From: Lewinella sp. W8
GTDB taxonomy: Bacteria > Bacteroidota > Bacteroidia > Chitinophagales > Saprospiraceae
Assembly: GCF_004375085.3 (NCBI RefSeq)
Contig: NZ_SNAQ03000015.1
Span: forward strand, 1-64,000
Direction of reading: 5' to 3'
Length of the DNA: 64,000 nt
This document shows, one piece after another, positions 43,172 through 52,333 of the stretch (the first letter of the stretch is position 1; every line of letters begins with the position of its first letter). The notes below the pieces were generated by a model. The model had not been told where the DNA came from. It made no database searches and worked only from the letters and a program-made list of their open reading frames with translations. A program made the translations under genes and the position numbers.

Positions 43172-44293
43172 ATGCGCTCACTAATCCTCCTCATTTTCCT
43201 CTCCGCCTGCCTGACGCTAAACGCCCAGCAACGTCGACAAATCGATTCCACGCTGGTGATGGATTTTGAAAAATACGATCCCGTCTCTACTCTGGTGGTT
43301 CCCGAGCATCACCCCACCAGCGCTTCCATTCCCTTCGTGGACGTCCACAGCCATCACTGGCGGATGGCCACCCAGGACCTGGATAAGCTCATCCGGGAAA
43401 TGGACGAGCTGAACATGAAGGTCGTCGTGAACCTGAGTGGTCGTGGGGGTGAAGCGCTCAAGGCCATGCTCGACAACGTTAACGAGAAGGGATACCAGGA
43501 CCGCATCGTTTGCTTCACCAACATCAACATCCGGAGCATCGATGACCCAGACTATCTGGAATCCACCCTCGCCCAGCTTGAATTCGACCACAGTATCGGT
43601 GCCCGCGGACTGAAAATCTACAAATCCCAGGGCATGACCAATACCGATCAGGCCGGTAACCGCATCAGGATCAATGACCCGCGGCTGGCACCCATCTTCG
43701 ACAAAGTCGGTGAGTTGGGCATGCCGGTGCTCATTCACTACGCCGACCCCAAACCCTTCTGGGAGCCCCACGACGAGAAAAACGAACGGTGGCTGGAACT
43801 CAAGCTGCGCCCCAACCGCAAACGCGGTCCCGACAATCCCGCCTCCTGGGAAACAATCGCCGCCGAGGCCCACGACCTCTTCAAGCAACACCCCAAGACG
43901 ACCTTCATTGCCGCCCACATGGCCTGGTACGCCAATGACCTCACCAAACTGGGCAAATTTCTCGACGAAAATCCCAACGTCATGGTGGAAATTGGCGCCG
44001 TCATCGCCGAACTGGGGCGGCAGCCCCGCGCCGCCAATCGCTTTTTCGAAAAGTATCAGGACCGGGTGCTGTTCGGTAAGGATGCCTATAATCCCGGAGA
44101 ATACGCTACTTACTTCCGGGTACTGGAAACCGACGACGAATACTTCCCCTACTACAAAAAATACCACGCCTTCTGGCGGATGTATGGCCTCGACCTACCG
44201 GACCACATCCTCGAAAAACTCTACTACAAGAACGCCCTCCGAATCATTCCCGGGCTGAAGGAAAGCCTCTTCACCGAAGGAGCTCGCCGGTAG
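43172..44293 (+). CDS. Amidohydrolase family protein, secreted
   Basis: 373 residues from ATG 43172, which gives the signal peptide MRSLILLIFLSACLTLNAQ; the earlier in-frame ATG at 43130 adds 14 residues. The Amidohydrolase_2 TIM barrel is visible: FVDVHSHHWRM (metal motif HxH, residues 59-62), VVNLSGRGGE, GLKIYKSQG, PVLIHYADPKPFWEPH (third His), FIAAHMAWY (fourth His) and VLFGKDAYNP with the catalytic Asp. Relatives hydrolyse or decarboxylate ring or carboxylate substrates. The substrate is unknown. The last codons are duplicated downstream by a 172-bp tandem repeat. Confidence 0.88.
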   Translation: MRSLILLIFLSACLTLNAQQRRQIDSTLVMDFEKYDPVSTLVVPEHHPTSASIPFVDVHSHHWRMATQDLDKLIREMDELNMKVVVNLSGRGGEALKAMLDNVNEKGYQDRIVCFTNINIRSIDDPDYLESTLAQLEFDHSIGARGLKIYKSQGMTNTDQAGNRIRINDPRLAPIFDKVGELGMPVLIHYADPKPFWEPHDEKNERWLELKLRPNRKRGPDNPASWETIAAEAHDLFKQHPKTTFIAAHMAWYANDLTKLGKFLDENPNVMVEIGAVIAELGRQPRAANRFFEKYQDRVLFGKDAYNPGEYATYFRVLETDDEYFPYYKKYHAFWRMYGLDLPDHILEKLYYKNALRIIPGLKESLFTEGARR

Positions 44294-44583
44294 CAGATAG
44301 CTCCACCCGTTTGCTTTCAGCAGCTACCGGTCTTTGCCCAAGCAAGATCCGTGGTCGGAAGCCTGTTTTCCGAAGGCTTTGCCGAGGATAACGGCGTCCG
44401 ATCACTTGCGGAGTAGCAAATGGCTCCAAGTCAAAGGCCTCTTCACCGAAGGAGCTCGCCGGTAGCAGATAGCTCCACCCGTTTGCTTTCAGCAGCTACC
44501 AGTCTTTGCCCAAGCAAGATCCGTGGTCGGAAGCCTGTTTTCCGAAGGCTTTGCCGAGGATAACGGCGTCCGATCACTTGCGG
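44265..44583 (+). repeat. 172-bp tandem duplication covering the amidohydrolase gene end
   Basis: The stretch starting GCCTCTTCACCGAAGGAGCT near 44265 recurs 172 bp later near 44437, and the end TCCGATCACTTGCGG at 44398 recurs at 44570. So the last eight or so codons and stop of the amidohydrolase gene plus ~120 bp of intergenic DNA exist twice. Differences are minimal (ACCGGTC versus ACCAGTC). Each copy contains CCGGTAGC and GCTACCGG-like arms. The gene-free gap 44294-44597 is mostly this duplication. Confidence 0.85.
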
Positions 44584-44597
44584 GAACAATAACGGGC

Positions 44598-46055
44598 TTA
44601 CCGGGGCACGAGCACCCGGGCAGTCTGCACGGTACCCGGTCGGGTACTGGCCCGTAAGAAATACATTCCGGCCGCTAATCTTTGGGGGAGTTGCAGCAGA
44701 TTTCCGTTGAACAGTTCCTTCCGCTCCAGCAATACTTTGCCGTTGACGTCCAACAGCTGAATCCGGCTGCCTTCCGCCAGGCCATACACCCGATATTCCA
44801 GGTCACTATGGCGGACAACCCGTAGTTCTTCGGCGCCCTCCGGCACGAATACCGCTACCAGCGGACTGTATTCCATGCTGCCGTCGGCGTCCTCGATCCG
44901 CAGGCGGTAGGTGTTGTTGCCGGCCTGGGGTTGGGGGTCCCGGAACCGGTAGTCCGCCGGGCGGCCCTCGGCCGCCACGGCGCCGAGGGGGCTAAAGCTC
45001 CCCCCCGCAGGGCCTCTCCGCTCCACGATGAACCGGTCCGTACCAATTTCTGCGGACGTACCCCAGTCCAATTGTACCGTTTTGCCGTCCGTCGTTCCGC
45101 GGAAGGCAACGAGTTCTACCGGTAGCGCCCCGAAGAACACCCTGCTCTGTCCGTCCGGAGTATTGAAGCTGCGCAGCTCATTCCAGATGAAGTCCGAGAT
45201 GGCCACGTAGTTGTTCCGCACCTCTTCGTGCACGATGTCGGGCACCACGTACCCCTGGGGTACGCGCTCCTGAAAAATAGCTGAGTAGGTGACCATGGCG
45301 GCCAGGAAATACAGGGTGGCACGACCGTGGGGGTCCAGGTCTTCGTACAGTTCGGTGTAGGGAATCTGGTTACCCAGGTTACCCTCGAAAAGGTCCGCCA
45401 GAATGGGGCCTACGGGAATCATCTTTACCTGCAGATTCGGACGGGATGCCCGCACCAGGTCATGGTAATCCACCCACCAGGTGTGAAAGGACCCCAGGGT
45501 ATGCAGGTTGTAGGCCGTGAATTCCGCATCGTTGAGCGGGTAAGTAGGATTGGGAATGGCCAGGTTGGTCTCCGGCCAGTTTTCGTAAATGTAGAGTCGG
45601 GTGCCGGGTTCCTGCAGGCTCACCCAGTCAAAGATTTCCTCGGTGGCGGATACGGGACTGACGCCGGGCTGCCCGGCGTAATCCTGGCCGGGCAGGATGT
45701 CGTTCTGGATGAAGTTGGCTGCCGTCAGGAGCACGGAAGTAACGTCCGCCTCGCTGAAGGCTTCCGTATCCGACTCCCACACACCGGGTACCAGGTCGTA
45801 GCCCCACTGGGAAGTTGGGGGGAGGTTGCGGTGGGTAGTCAGAAAACCATACTGCCCGCCAGCCGAAAAGTCCTTTCCGGACGCCAGCGCCAGCAGGTAC
45901 ATCCAGTGCGGGACGGTCGTTTCGTCACTGGGGGTGGCAATGGCGGGTGGTCGGTGATCAATGAGACTATGGCCGAAAACAAACAGGCGCTCCGTCTGGG
46001 CGGAACAAAACACTGGCCCCAGCACCAGGAGCACAAGAAAAAAACGAGTGAGCAT
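44598..46055 (-). CDS. SGNH-like secreted protein with T9SS sorting tail
   Basis: 485 residues from ATG 46055, which yields MLTRFFLVLLVLGPVFCSAQ; the longer frame to 46193 lacks a signal. The N-terminal domain begins TERLFVFGHSLIDHR, resembling the GNSL/GDSL block I of SGNH hydrolases, and later has RPNLQVKMIPVGPILADLFE and LYEDLDPHGRATLYFLAAM, where D-x-x-H would supply the catalytic acid and base. A fibronectin-like linker (about 330-415: LPVELVAFRGTTDGKTVQLDW) and a T9SS tail (about 420-485) follow. An esterase or deacetylase role on extracellular glycans is plausible; the fold assignment is moderate. Confidence 0.75.
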   Translation of the reverse strand: MLTRFFLVLLVLGPVFCSAQTERLFVFGHSLIDHRPPAIATPSDETTVPHWMYLLALASGKDFSAGGQYGFLTTHRNLPPTSQWGYDLVPGVWESDTEAFSEADVTSVLLTAANFIQNDILPGQDYAGQPGVSPVSATEEIFDWVSLQEPGTRLYIYENWPETNLAIPNPTYPLNDAEFTAYNLHTLGSFHTWWVDYHDLVRASRPNLQVKMIPVGPILADLFEGNLGNQIPYTELYEDLDPHGRATLYFLAAMVTYSAIFQERVPQGYVVPDIVHEEVRNNYVAISDFIWNELRSFNTPDGQSRVFFGALPVELVAFRGTTDGKTVQLDWGTSAEIGTDRFIVERRGPAGGSFSPLGAVAAEGRPADYRFRDPQPQAGNNTYRLRIEDADGSMEYSPLVAVFVPEGAEELRVVRHSDLEYRVYGLAEGSRIQLLDVNGKVLLERKELFNGNLLQLPQRLAAGMYFLRASTRPGTVQTARVLVPR

Positions 46056-46185
46056 ATTTTTTGAACCCTTTAGAATGTGCTGGAAAAGGTACGACAATAA
46101 CTTGTTAGGTGGGTGATGGAATTGATTCTTCTGCCCCGCAATGGGGGACGCTAATTGGGTCCTGCATCGGGCCGGTAGCATGCGT

Positions 46186-46209
46186 GGGCGCAAGAGCGCA
46201 GGTGCCTGG
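46186..46209 (+). repeat. Dispersed intergenic motif, copy g
   Basis: GGGCGCAAGAGCGCAGGTGC followed by CTGG, between two leftward genes. Confidence 0.5.
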
Positions 46210-46330
46210 CTTCTCCGGAATATTCACGGCACCGGCGCGTGCGACAAAAACTTCCGCCCCCCACTTCAACTCAAGTTCCCTCATCTTTTTCCCCGTTCCT
46301 GAACGGGAGCCAACCGGAAATCCAGTACCT

Positions 46331-46364
46331 AAAAAAGTGGCTCCCCCTTAGTCGGGAGAGCCAC
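46331..46364 (-). terminator. Intrinsic terminator of the repeat-protein gene
   Basis: Read leftward: GTGGCTCTCCC, a GACTAA loop, GGGGGAGCCAC, then TTTTTT. It lies 29 bp after the stop at 46393. Confidence 0.88.
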
Positions 46365-46392
46365 CTGCTCAGAGAACCTGGGTAACCCTTGT

Positions 46393-49300
46393 TTAGAACT
46401 TGGTTACCCGACGAATGGCCGCCGAGGGGCCATTCAATATGCGTAAGAAGTAGGTACCAGCGGGAAACTGGTCGAGGGAAATCTGGTGACGGCCGTTGCC
46501 AAAATCTACCCGCTGTTCCAGCAGCATCCGTCCCGTTTGATCGAACAGCTGGAAGTCGGCCCGGTCACGGGGCAATCCGCTGATGTTGAGGGTTACGGCT
46601 CCCGAAGTGGGATTGGGGAACAGGCGGATATCCGCCGTCAGGTCCAGATCGTTCGTGGAGGTAGAATTATCGTTGGGCGCACACACCGTCTCGTCGGCCA
46701 GCGACCAGGTCAGCTCGTTGTCGTCACTGACGAAGGTCTGGATGCTTTGCGTTTCGGTGGGTGCCGTAACGAAGAAATCGGCCATCCAGATGCCGGCCGC
46801 AATGGCCGTAGCCGAGCGACCGTGTCCCGCCGATCCCCACTCGAGGTAGGAAACGATGGCGTCGCTGTTGCTGAATTCGTTGGTGGTATACAGGCCCAGT
46901 TCCGCATCCACGGCATTGAAGCCAGTGAAGCCGGATACGACGAGGTATTCACCGGGTTGAATCATCAGGCTACCACACTCCACGGTCATTTGGCTGAGCT
47001 GTTGGTAGGTCGGACGGTTACACAGCCAGTAATCGGAAACGTCGATCGCCGCGTCCGTTCCGTTGAACAGCTCCACCTGGCCGGTGGCCGTCACTTCATT
47101 GATGATGACATCGGTGAAATCGAATCCAGCCGCCTCCCGGATCACCGTGATGAAGTTGCTGGAAATGGCCTCACAATCGCCGTCGGCCAGCGTGGAGATG
47201 TCCTCCCCAACTACGGGGTCTCCTTCGCCGCGGTAGCTCCAGCCCCAAATCCGACAGGTACCGGCCGGCGCACCGGAAAGGTCCAGCGTATTCGTTTCGG
47301 CGCTGTTCGCAAAGGCAAGGATGGCATCGTTATCGTCGGTGATGATGTACCAGTAACTGAGGGCATCCGCCGTGGTGGTGTGGCTCACCTCCACGATGAC
47401 GTCACCGGCCGTGGCCGTTACGGTGGTTTCTCCACCGACGGTCATGACCATGCCGCCGTCGGGCGACTGCCGGTCCACGGAAATCGGGTTGGACAGGTCA
47501 AAGCAGCCCATCAGGTCACTGACGTTGTTGCCGACCATCAGGCCCTCCAGTCCGTCGGAGTAGGCGAGGTACCAGATGTCGCAGATACCGTCACCGGCGC
47601 CGTCCAGGTCGAAGGGGCCATTGCTGCCCGGGATAGCGAGGATTTCGTTGGTGGCCGCATCGGTGATGAGGAAGGTACGGTTGGCGCCCATGGCGTTACC
47701 GTCGCGGATGACTTCCAGCGGGTCGGCTACGCCGTCCACGCAGATCGACGTTGCCGTGGAACCATCCGCCAGGGTGATGCCACCACCGTTGTTTTCTTCC
47801 CGCGTGACCGCAATGGGGTTGGACAGGCCGAAGCACCCCTCCAGGTCGGTCAGGCTATTGCCAACCGCCAGGCCGGTCAGGCCATCTTCGTAGCCCAGGT
47901 ACCAGATGTCGCAGACTCCGCCACCGGCACCGTCCAGGTCGAAGGGACCATTATCTCCCGGGATCGCCAGAATTTCGTTCGTCGCCGCGTCGGTAATGAC
48001 GAAGGTGCGATTAGCGCCCATGCCGTTACCATCACGGATGACGGTCAGTGGATCGGCTACACCGTCCACGCAGATCGTGGCCGCCGTGGAGCCGTCTTCC
48101 AACATGATGCCGCCGCCACTTGCCATGCAGTCCGTTGCCTGACGGACAACGGTAATGAAGTTACTGGAGATGGCCTCACAATCCCCATCGGCCAGCGTAG
48201 AGATATCTTCACCAAGGACGGGGTCCCCCTCGCCACGGTAGCTCCAACCCCAAATCCGGCAGGTACCCGCCGGTGCACCGGAGAGGTCCAACACACTGGT
48301 CTGAGCACTGTTGGCGAACGCAAGAATACCGTTATTATCGTCGGTGATGATGTACCAGTAGCTCAGCGCATCGGCCGTAGTGGTATGACTCACCTCTACG
48401 ACGACGTCACCGGCGGTTGCGGTCAGGATGGTGGCGCCTTCCGTAGTCATGACCATGCCGCCGTCGGGCGACTGCCGGTTCACGGAAATCGGATTGGACA
48501 GGTCAAAGCAACCGCTCAGATCGCTGACGTTGTTGCCGACCATCAGCCCCTCCAGGCCATCGGAGTAGGCCAGATACCAGATGTCACAGATGCCGTCACC
48601 GGCACCGTCCAGGTCAAAGGGACCGTTATTATCCGGAATGGCGAGGATTTCGTTGGTGGCCGCATCGGTTATGAGGAAGGTGCGGTTAGCGCCCATGGCG
48701 CTGCCGTCGCGGATGACCTCCAGCGGATCCGCCACACCATCCACGCAGATCGACGTACTAGTCGACCCATCGGCCAGCGTAATGCCGCCGCCATTGTTTT
48801 CTTCCCGCGTAACGGCAATGGGGTTGGACAGGTCAAAGCAACCACTCAGATCGCTGACGTTGTTGCCGACCATCAGCCCCTCCAGGCCATCGGAATAGGC
48901 CAGGTACCAGATGTCACAGACCCCACCACCGGCGCCGTCCAGGTCAAAGGGACCGTCGTTACCGGGGATCGCCAGGATTTCGTTGGTGGCCGCATCGGTG
49001 ATGAGGAAGGTGCGGTTAGCGCCCGTGGCGCTGCCGTCGCGGATGACCGTCAGGGGGTCGGCTACGCCGTCGACGCAGATCGTGGCCGCCGTGGAACCGT
49101 CTTCCAGGGTGATGCCACCGCCATTGTTTTCTTCCCGCGTAACGGCAATGGGGTTGGACAGGTCAAAGCAACCACTCAGGTCGCTGACGTTGTTGCCGAC
49201 CATCAGCCCCTCCAGATCGTCGGAGTAAGCCAGGTACCAGATGTCACAGACACCGCCGCCGGCGCCGTCCAGATCGAAGGGGCCATCGTTGCCGGGGATC

Positions 49301-50733
49301 GCCAGGATTTCGTTGGTGGCCGCATCGGTGATGAGGAAGGTGCGATTAGCGCCCGTGGCGCTGCCGTCACGGATGACCGTCAGGGGGTCGGCTACGCCGT
49401 CGACGCAGATCGTGGCCGCCGTGGAACCGTCTTCCAGGGTGATGCCGCCGCCGTCGTTTGCTTCCCGCGTAACGGCAATGGGATTGGACAGGTCAAAGCA
49501 ACCACTCAGATCGCTGACGTTGTTGCCGACCATCAGGCCTTCCAGACCATCGGAGTAGGCCAAGTACCAGATGTCACAGACCCCGCCACCGGCGCCGTCC
49601 AGGTCGAAGGGACCGTCGTTGCCGGGGATCGCCAGTATCTCGTTGGTGGCCGCATCGGTGATGAGGAAGGTGCGGTTAGCGCCCGTGGCGCTGCCGTCAC
49701 GGATGACCGTCAGGGGGTCGGCTACGCCGTCGACGCAGATCGTGGCCGCCGTGGAGCCGTCTTCCAGCGTAATGCCGCCACCGTTATTTTCCTGCCGGTC
49801 CACGTCGATGGGATTGGATATATCGAAGCAGCCATTGAGGTCGCTAAGGAGGTTACCGACCGCCAGTCCGTTCAGGCCGTCGAAATAGGCCAGATACCAA
49901 ATCTGACAGATGCCGGGGCCGGCGCCATCCAGATCAAAGGGACCGTTTTTGCCGGGGATCGCCAGGATCTCATTAGTGGCCGCATCGGTGATGAGGAAGG
50001 TGAATTGTTCACCGCTGGTGTCCCCGTCCCTTACGACCTCCAGGGGGTCAGCTACCCCGTCGACGCAGATGGTCGTATCCACACTGCCGCTCGCCAGGGC
50101 GATGGCACCTGCGTCCGCGCTCTGCGAAGCCTCGGCGAACGCCGTCAACAGGCTCGCGTCAGCGGCACAGGTGTTTTCCGTCCCGGTGGTCCAGTCGATC
50201 GCATTATTGGCGTAGATGGTTTGCACGGAAGCGCCGGCAAGAGGGGCATCCACCCGGAATCCGTCCGTCCAGATGCCCGCGCCTACGGCAACGCTGCTCC
50301 GCCGGTGTGCCGAACTTCCCCATTCCAGGTAGGAGACGATGGCATCCGAACTGCCGAAGGAACCGGTGCGGTAAAGTCCGAGTTCTCCGTCCGTGACGTT
50401 GAGCGCATTAAAGCCACTCACCACCACGGTTTCGTTGGGGGCCAGCATCAGGCTACCGCACTCCAGGGTAAGGTCGCCCAACATCTGGTAGGACGGAAAA
50501 TTGCATAGCCAGTAGGTCGTCAGATTGACCGTCGAACCACCACCGTTATAAATTTCAATTTCTCCGTTGACGGTCACTTCACTCAGGACCGGGCCGGGCA
50601 AAAAGCCCGTGGGGCAGTCAACCTGGGCTCGGGCCGTGGAACCGATGAGCAATAAAATTATCAGACTGAGACCAAGCTGAATTTTCGCCCTCCAGTAGGG
50701 ACGAATTTGTGGGTAAAGTTTTGGGAATTGCAT
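46393..50733 (-). CDS. Giant lamin-tail and 110-residue-repeat surface protein with T9SS tail
   Basis: 1446 residues. A signal-like segment (LGLSLIILLLIGSTARAQ) is followed by a lamin-tail-like domain (about 38-190, ending in SYLEWGSSAHRRSS). Then come seven ~110-residue units beginning TICVDGVADPLTVIRDG and containing TDAATNEILAIPG, GPFDLDGAG and CDIWYLAYSDGLEG, and two related units beginning ATAGDVVVEVSHTTT with CRIWGWSYRGEGDP. A second lamin-tail domain (about 1215-1335, INEVTATGQVELFNG) and a T9SS type A domain (RLFPNPTSGAVTLNISG) close it. Each unit has a conserved Cys pair, likely a disulfide. It should be a long surface-exposed rod or adhesin. No enzymatic motif is seen. Confidence 0.88.
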   Translation of the reverse strand: MQFPKLYPQIRPYWRAKIQLGLSLIILLLIGSTARAQVDCPTGFLPGPVLSEVTVNGEIEIYNGGGSTVNLTTYWLCNFPSYQMLGDLTLECGSLMLAPNETVVVSGFNALNVTDGELGLYRTGSFGSSDAIVSYLEWGSSAHRRSSVAVGAGIWTDGFRVDAPLAGASVQTIYANNAIDWTTGTENTCAADASLLTAFAEASQSADAGAIALASGSVDTTICVDGVADPLEVVRDGDTSGEQFTFLITDAATNEILAIPGKNGPFDLDGAGPGICQIWYLAYFDGLNGLAVGNLLSDLNGCFDISNPIDVDRQENNGGGITLEDGSTAATICVDGVADPLTVIRDGSATGANRTFLITDAATNEILAIPGNDGPFDLDGAGGGVCDIWYLAYSDGLEGLMVGNNVSDLSGCFDLSNPIAVTREANDGGGITLEDGSTAATICVDGVADPLTVIRDGSATGANRTFLITDAATNEILAIPGNDGPFDLDGAGGGVCDIWYLAYSDDLEGLMVGNNVSDLSGCFDLSNPIAVTREENNGGGITLEDGSTAATICVDGVADPLTVIRDGSATGANRTFLITDAATNEILAIPGNDGPFDLDGAGGGVCDIWYLAYSDGLEGLMVGNNVSDLSGCFDLSNPIAVTREENNGGGITLADGSTSTSICVDGVADPLEVIRDGSAMGANRTFLITDAATNEILAIPDNNGPFDLDGAGDGICDIWYLAYSDGLEGLMVGNNVSDLSGCFDLSNPISVNRQSPDGGMVMTTEGATILTATAGDVVVEVSHTTTADALSYWYIITDDNNGILAFANSAQTSVLDLSGAPAGTCRIWGWSYRGEGDPVLGEDISTLADGDCEAISSNFITVVRQATDCMASGGGIMLEDGSTAATICVDGVADPLTVIRDGNGMGANRTFVITDAATNEILAIPGDNGPFDLDGAGGGVCDIWYLGYEDGLTGLAVGNSLTDLEGCFGLSNPIAVTREENNGGGITLADGSTATSICVDGVADPLEVIRDGNAMGANRTFLITDAATNEILAIPGSNGPFDLDGAGDGICDIWYLAYSDGLEGLMVGNNVSDLMGCFDLSNPISVDRQSPDGGMVMTVGGETTVTATAGDVIVEVSHTTTADALSYWYIITDDNDAILAFANSAETNTLDLSGAPAGTCRIWGWSYRGEGDPVVGEDISTLADGDCEAISSNFITVIREAAGFDFTDVIINEVTATGQVELFNGTDAAIDVSDYWLCNRPTYQQLSQMTVECGSLMIQPGEYLVVSGFTGFNAVDAELGLYTTNEFSNSDAIVSYLEWGSAGHGRSATAIAAGIWMADFFVTAPTETQSIQTFVSDDNELTWSLADETVCAPNDNSTSTNDLDLTADIRLFPNPTSGAVTLNISGLPRDRADFQLFDQTGRMLLEQRVDFGNGRHQISLDQFPAGTYFLRILNGPSAAIRRVTKF
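47490..50100 (-). repeat. Exact 330-bp internal DNA repeats in the repeat-protein gene
   Basis: The same sequence position (near CCAGATGTCACAGA) occurs at about 47574, 47904, 48574, 48904, 49234, 49564 and 49894, so the spacing is exactly 330 bp, with one 340-bp type-2 unit interposed. Units between about 48600 and 49790 are almost identical even at silent sites, which points to recent duplication or gene conversion. Confidence 0.85.
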
Positions 50734-51063
50734 AGATCAATTGGTGTTATCGGGACATGACGATGACGCCCCGCACCGAGGTGCAGGATGGGTTTTGTCC
50801 CGTAAATTGTTCAGTGGAAGAGCGAACCTTCCGGATGATAATTAAAGAGAACTGGCGCTGGGGTTCACGGCTGCGAAACCCGTCGTTTTTTCTCCCATGT
50901 TTCGCTTCCCCTTACTGGTCTCCAGGTAAAAAGGCTGCGTGAGTTGATAATTTTTTAAAATTATTTTTCCTTGATGACCAATAAACTAAGAGCCGACCCC
51001 TCCGCAAAGAGATCAGCTCGTGATAGTTTGATGATGCACAGATATTTTTGGCGACGGGCCGTC
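50734..51063. other. Gene-free region between two leftward genes
   Basis: No gene is seen. Around 50945-50970 there is an AT-rich TAATTTTTTAAAATTATTTTT stretch (T/A inverted repeat), and GAGCCGA/TCAGCTC-type weak arms near 50990-51020 that might end the 51064 gene. No promoter matches the full consensus. Confidence 0.45.
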
Positions 51064-52317
51064 CTAGCGCTTCCGGAAATCGAAGGTATAACTGAGGGAT
51101 GCACCGATGGTCATGAGTCGAACCTCGCCGTGGCCGATTCCGGTCAGCGGCAGTTGCACGAAGGACTCTAACTGGAAGGCCGATTTCCGCTTCATGGCCT
51201 GCTGGTATCCGATGCTGAACTGCCCCATCCCCAGGAAGTGCTGGTATTCGTTTTCTTCGCGCCAGGACTTAATGACGTTGGGGTATTCAAAATCGTAGGT
51301 GAAATCGTAGTCTTCCCGAAGCATAAAGTAGGTGGTCAGGCCGCCGGATACGTAGGGACCGGAAGCACGGCTACCCCGGAAATAGTAGGTAGCCAGCAGC
51401 GGCACTTCCAGCACCCGGCACTGACCGGTGATGGTGCTGGGCAGAATTCCGTCCGTCCAGAATCCGGCCTTGGCCGTGTAATTTTCCGTAGTCGTCTGAT
51501 AACATACGTCGTTGAGGTAGGCTCCTGTTCCGAAGGCCCACTTATCGTGTAGCCGGTATTCCACCTTGCCGCCGTAGCGCGGCTGGGCCATGGCAAATCC
51601 GTCATCGGCTACGGCCCCGAAAACAAGTCCGCCACCGATTCCGGCCGCAAATCCGGAAGCTACTTTTTCCTTCGCGTCAGGGTCCGGTAAGGTTTGCGGG
51701 TGAACGGAGCGTTCGGGGATGGTGGTCTCAACCATCAGGGTGACCGTAGGCATTGGCGACAGCGGACCGATCGCTGCCAAAGGGGCCTGGGATATCTCCT
51801 CCTGGGCGATGCTCTCCGCCCTCAATGCTTCCGTTGGGGGTACCGGAGCTCCCGCGGGTTCTTCCGCGCCACCGAGGGGAGTTTCGGCGATTAGGTTGCG
51901 GTCGGTCTTTTGTGATAAGCTGCCGGTGGGGGTGGGCAGACTGTTCGGTGTGGACGAGCTGTTTTCCTGACTTACCACCGGGGAAAGCTGAGGGGTCTCC
52001 ATCTGAATTTCGTCCCGCTCAACGGAAGGCCCGGCAGGTTCCGTCACTTTCGGAGCAGGAATTTCGGAGCCCGCCCGTTCGTCAGAATGCTCGGTGACCG
52101 TTGCGTCTGCGGCTTGTTTTGCCCCGGCGACCGGTTGCTGGAGCATGAGGTAGGAAAGCCCCCCCAACAGCAACAGCATCCCTAGGCCGAGCCACCACCA
52201 CAGAGCACGACGGCGACGCTTCTTGTCTTCGTCCAACAAGATGGTCATCTGTTCCCAGGCTTCGGGGTTGTAGCTGAAGTCATGCCGCTCCGCCCCGACC
52301 TGGAACATCTTGTCCAT
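51064..52317 (-). CDS. Membrane-anchored partner of an ECF sigma factor with outer-membrane-like C-terminal domain
   Basis: 417 residues from ATG 52317 (MDKMFQVGAERHDF), preceded by GAGGA about 9 bases upstream; an ATG at 52341 overlaps the sigma gene by 8 bp and is the alternative. Residues 1-38 form a short cytoplasmic part like those seen in Bacteroidota proteins next to ECF sigma genes (YNPEAWEQMTILLDEDKKRRRR). A membrane helix (39-59), a long Pro/Ser/Thr/Glu-rich periplasmic spacer (60-210) and a beta-rich domain (215-417: GIGGGLVFGAV, VEYRLHDKWAFGTGAYL, YLVQLPLTGIGHGEV-like end) follow, resembling PorT-type outer-membrane barrels. An anti-sigma role is inferred from position and layout. 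Confidence 0.75.
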   Translation of the reverse strand: MDKMFQVGAERHDFSYNPEAWEQMTILLDEDKKRRRRALWWWLGLGMLLLLGGLSYLMLQQPVAGAKQAADATVTEHSDERAGSEIPAPKVTEPAGPSVERDEIQMETPQLSPVVSQENSSSTPNSLPTPTGSLSQKTDRNLIAETPLGGAEEPAGAPVPPTEALRAESIAQEEISQAPLAAIGPLSPMPTVTLMVETTIPERSVHPQTLPDPDAKEKVASGFAAGIGGGLVFGAVADDGFAMAQPRYGGKVEYRLHDKWAFGTGAYLNDVCYQTTTENYTAKAGFWTDGILPSTITGQCRVLEVPLLATYYFRGSRASGPYVSGGLTTYFMLREDYDFTYDFEYPNVIKSWREENEYQHFLGMGQFSIGYQQAMKRKSAFQLESFVQLPLTGIGHGEVRLMTIGASLSYTFDFRKR

Positions 52318-52333
52318 ATTATGGTCCTCGAGA

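Noticed and set aside
46486-50508. 1340-codon open frame on the plus strand opposite the repeat-protein gene
   Set aside because: It mirrors the 330-bp repeats of the leftward gene, has no signal peptide or known domain, and the GC-rich codon pattern of the real gene keeps the opposite frame open.
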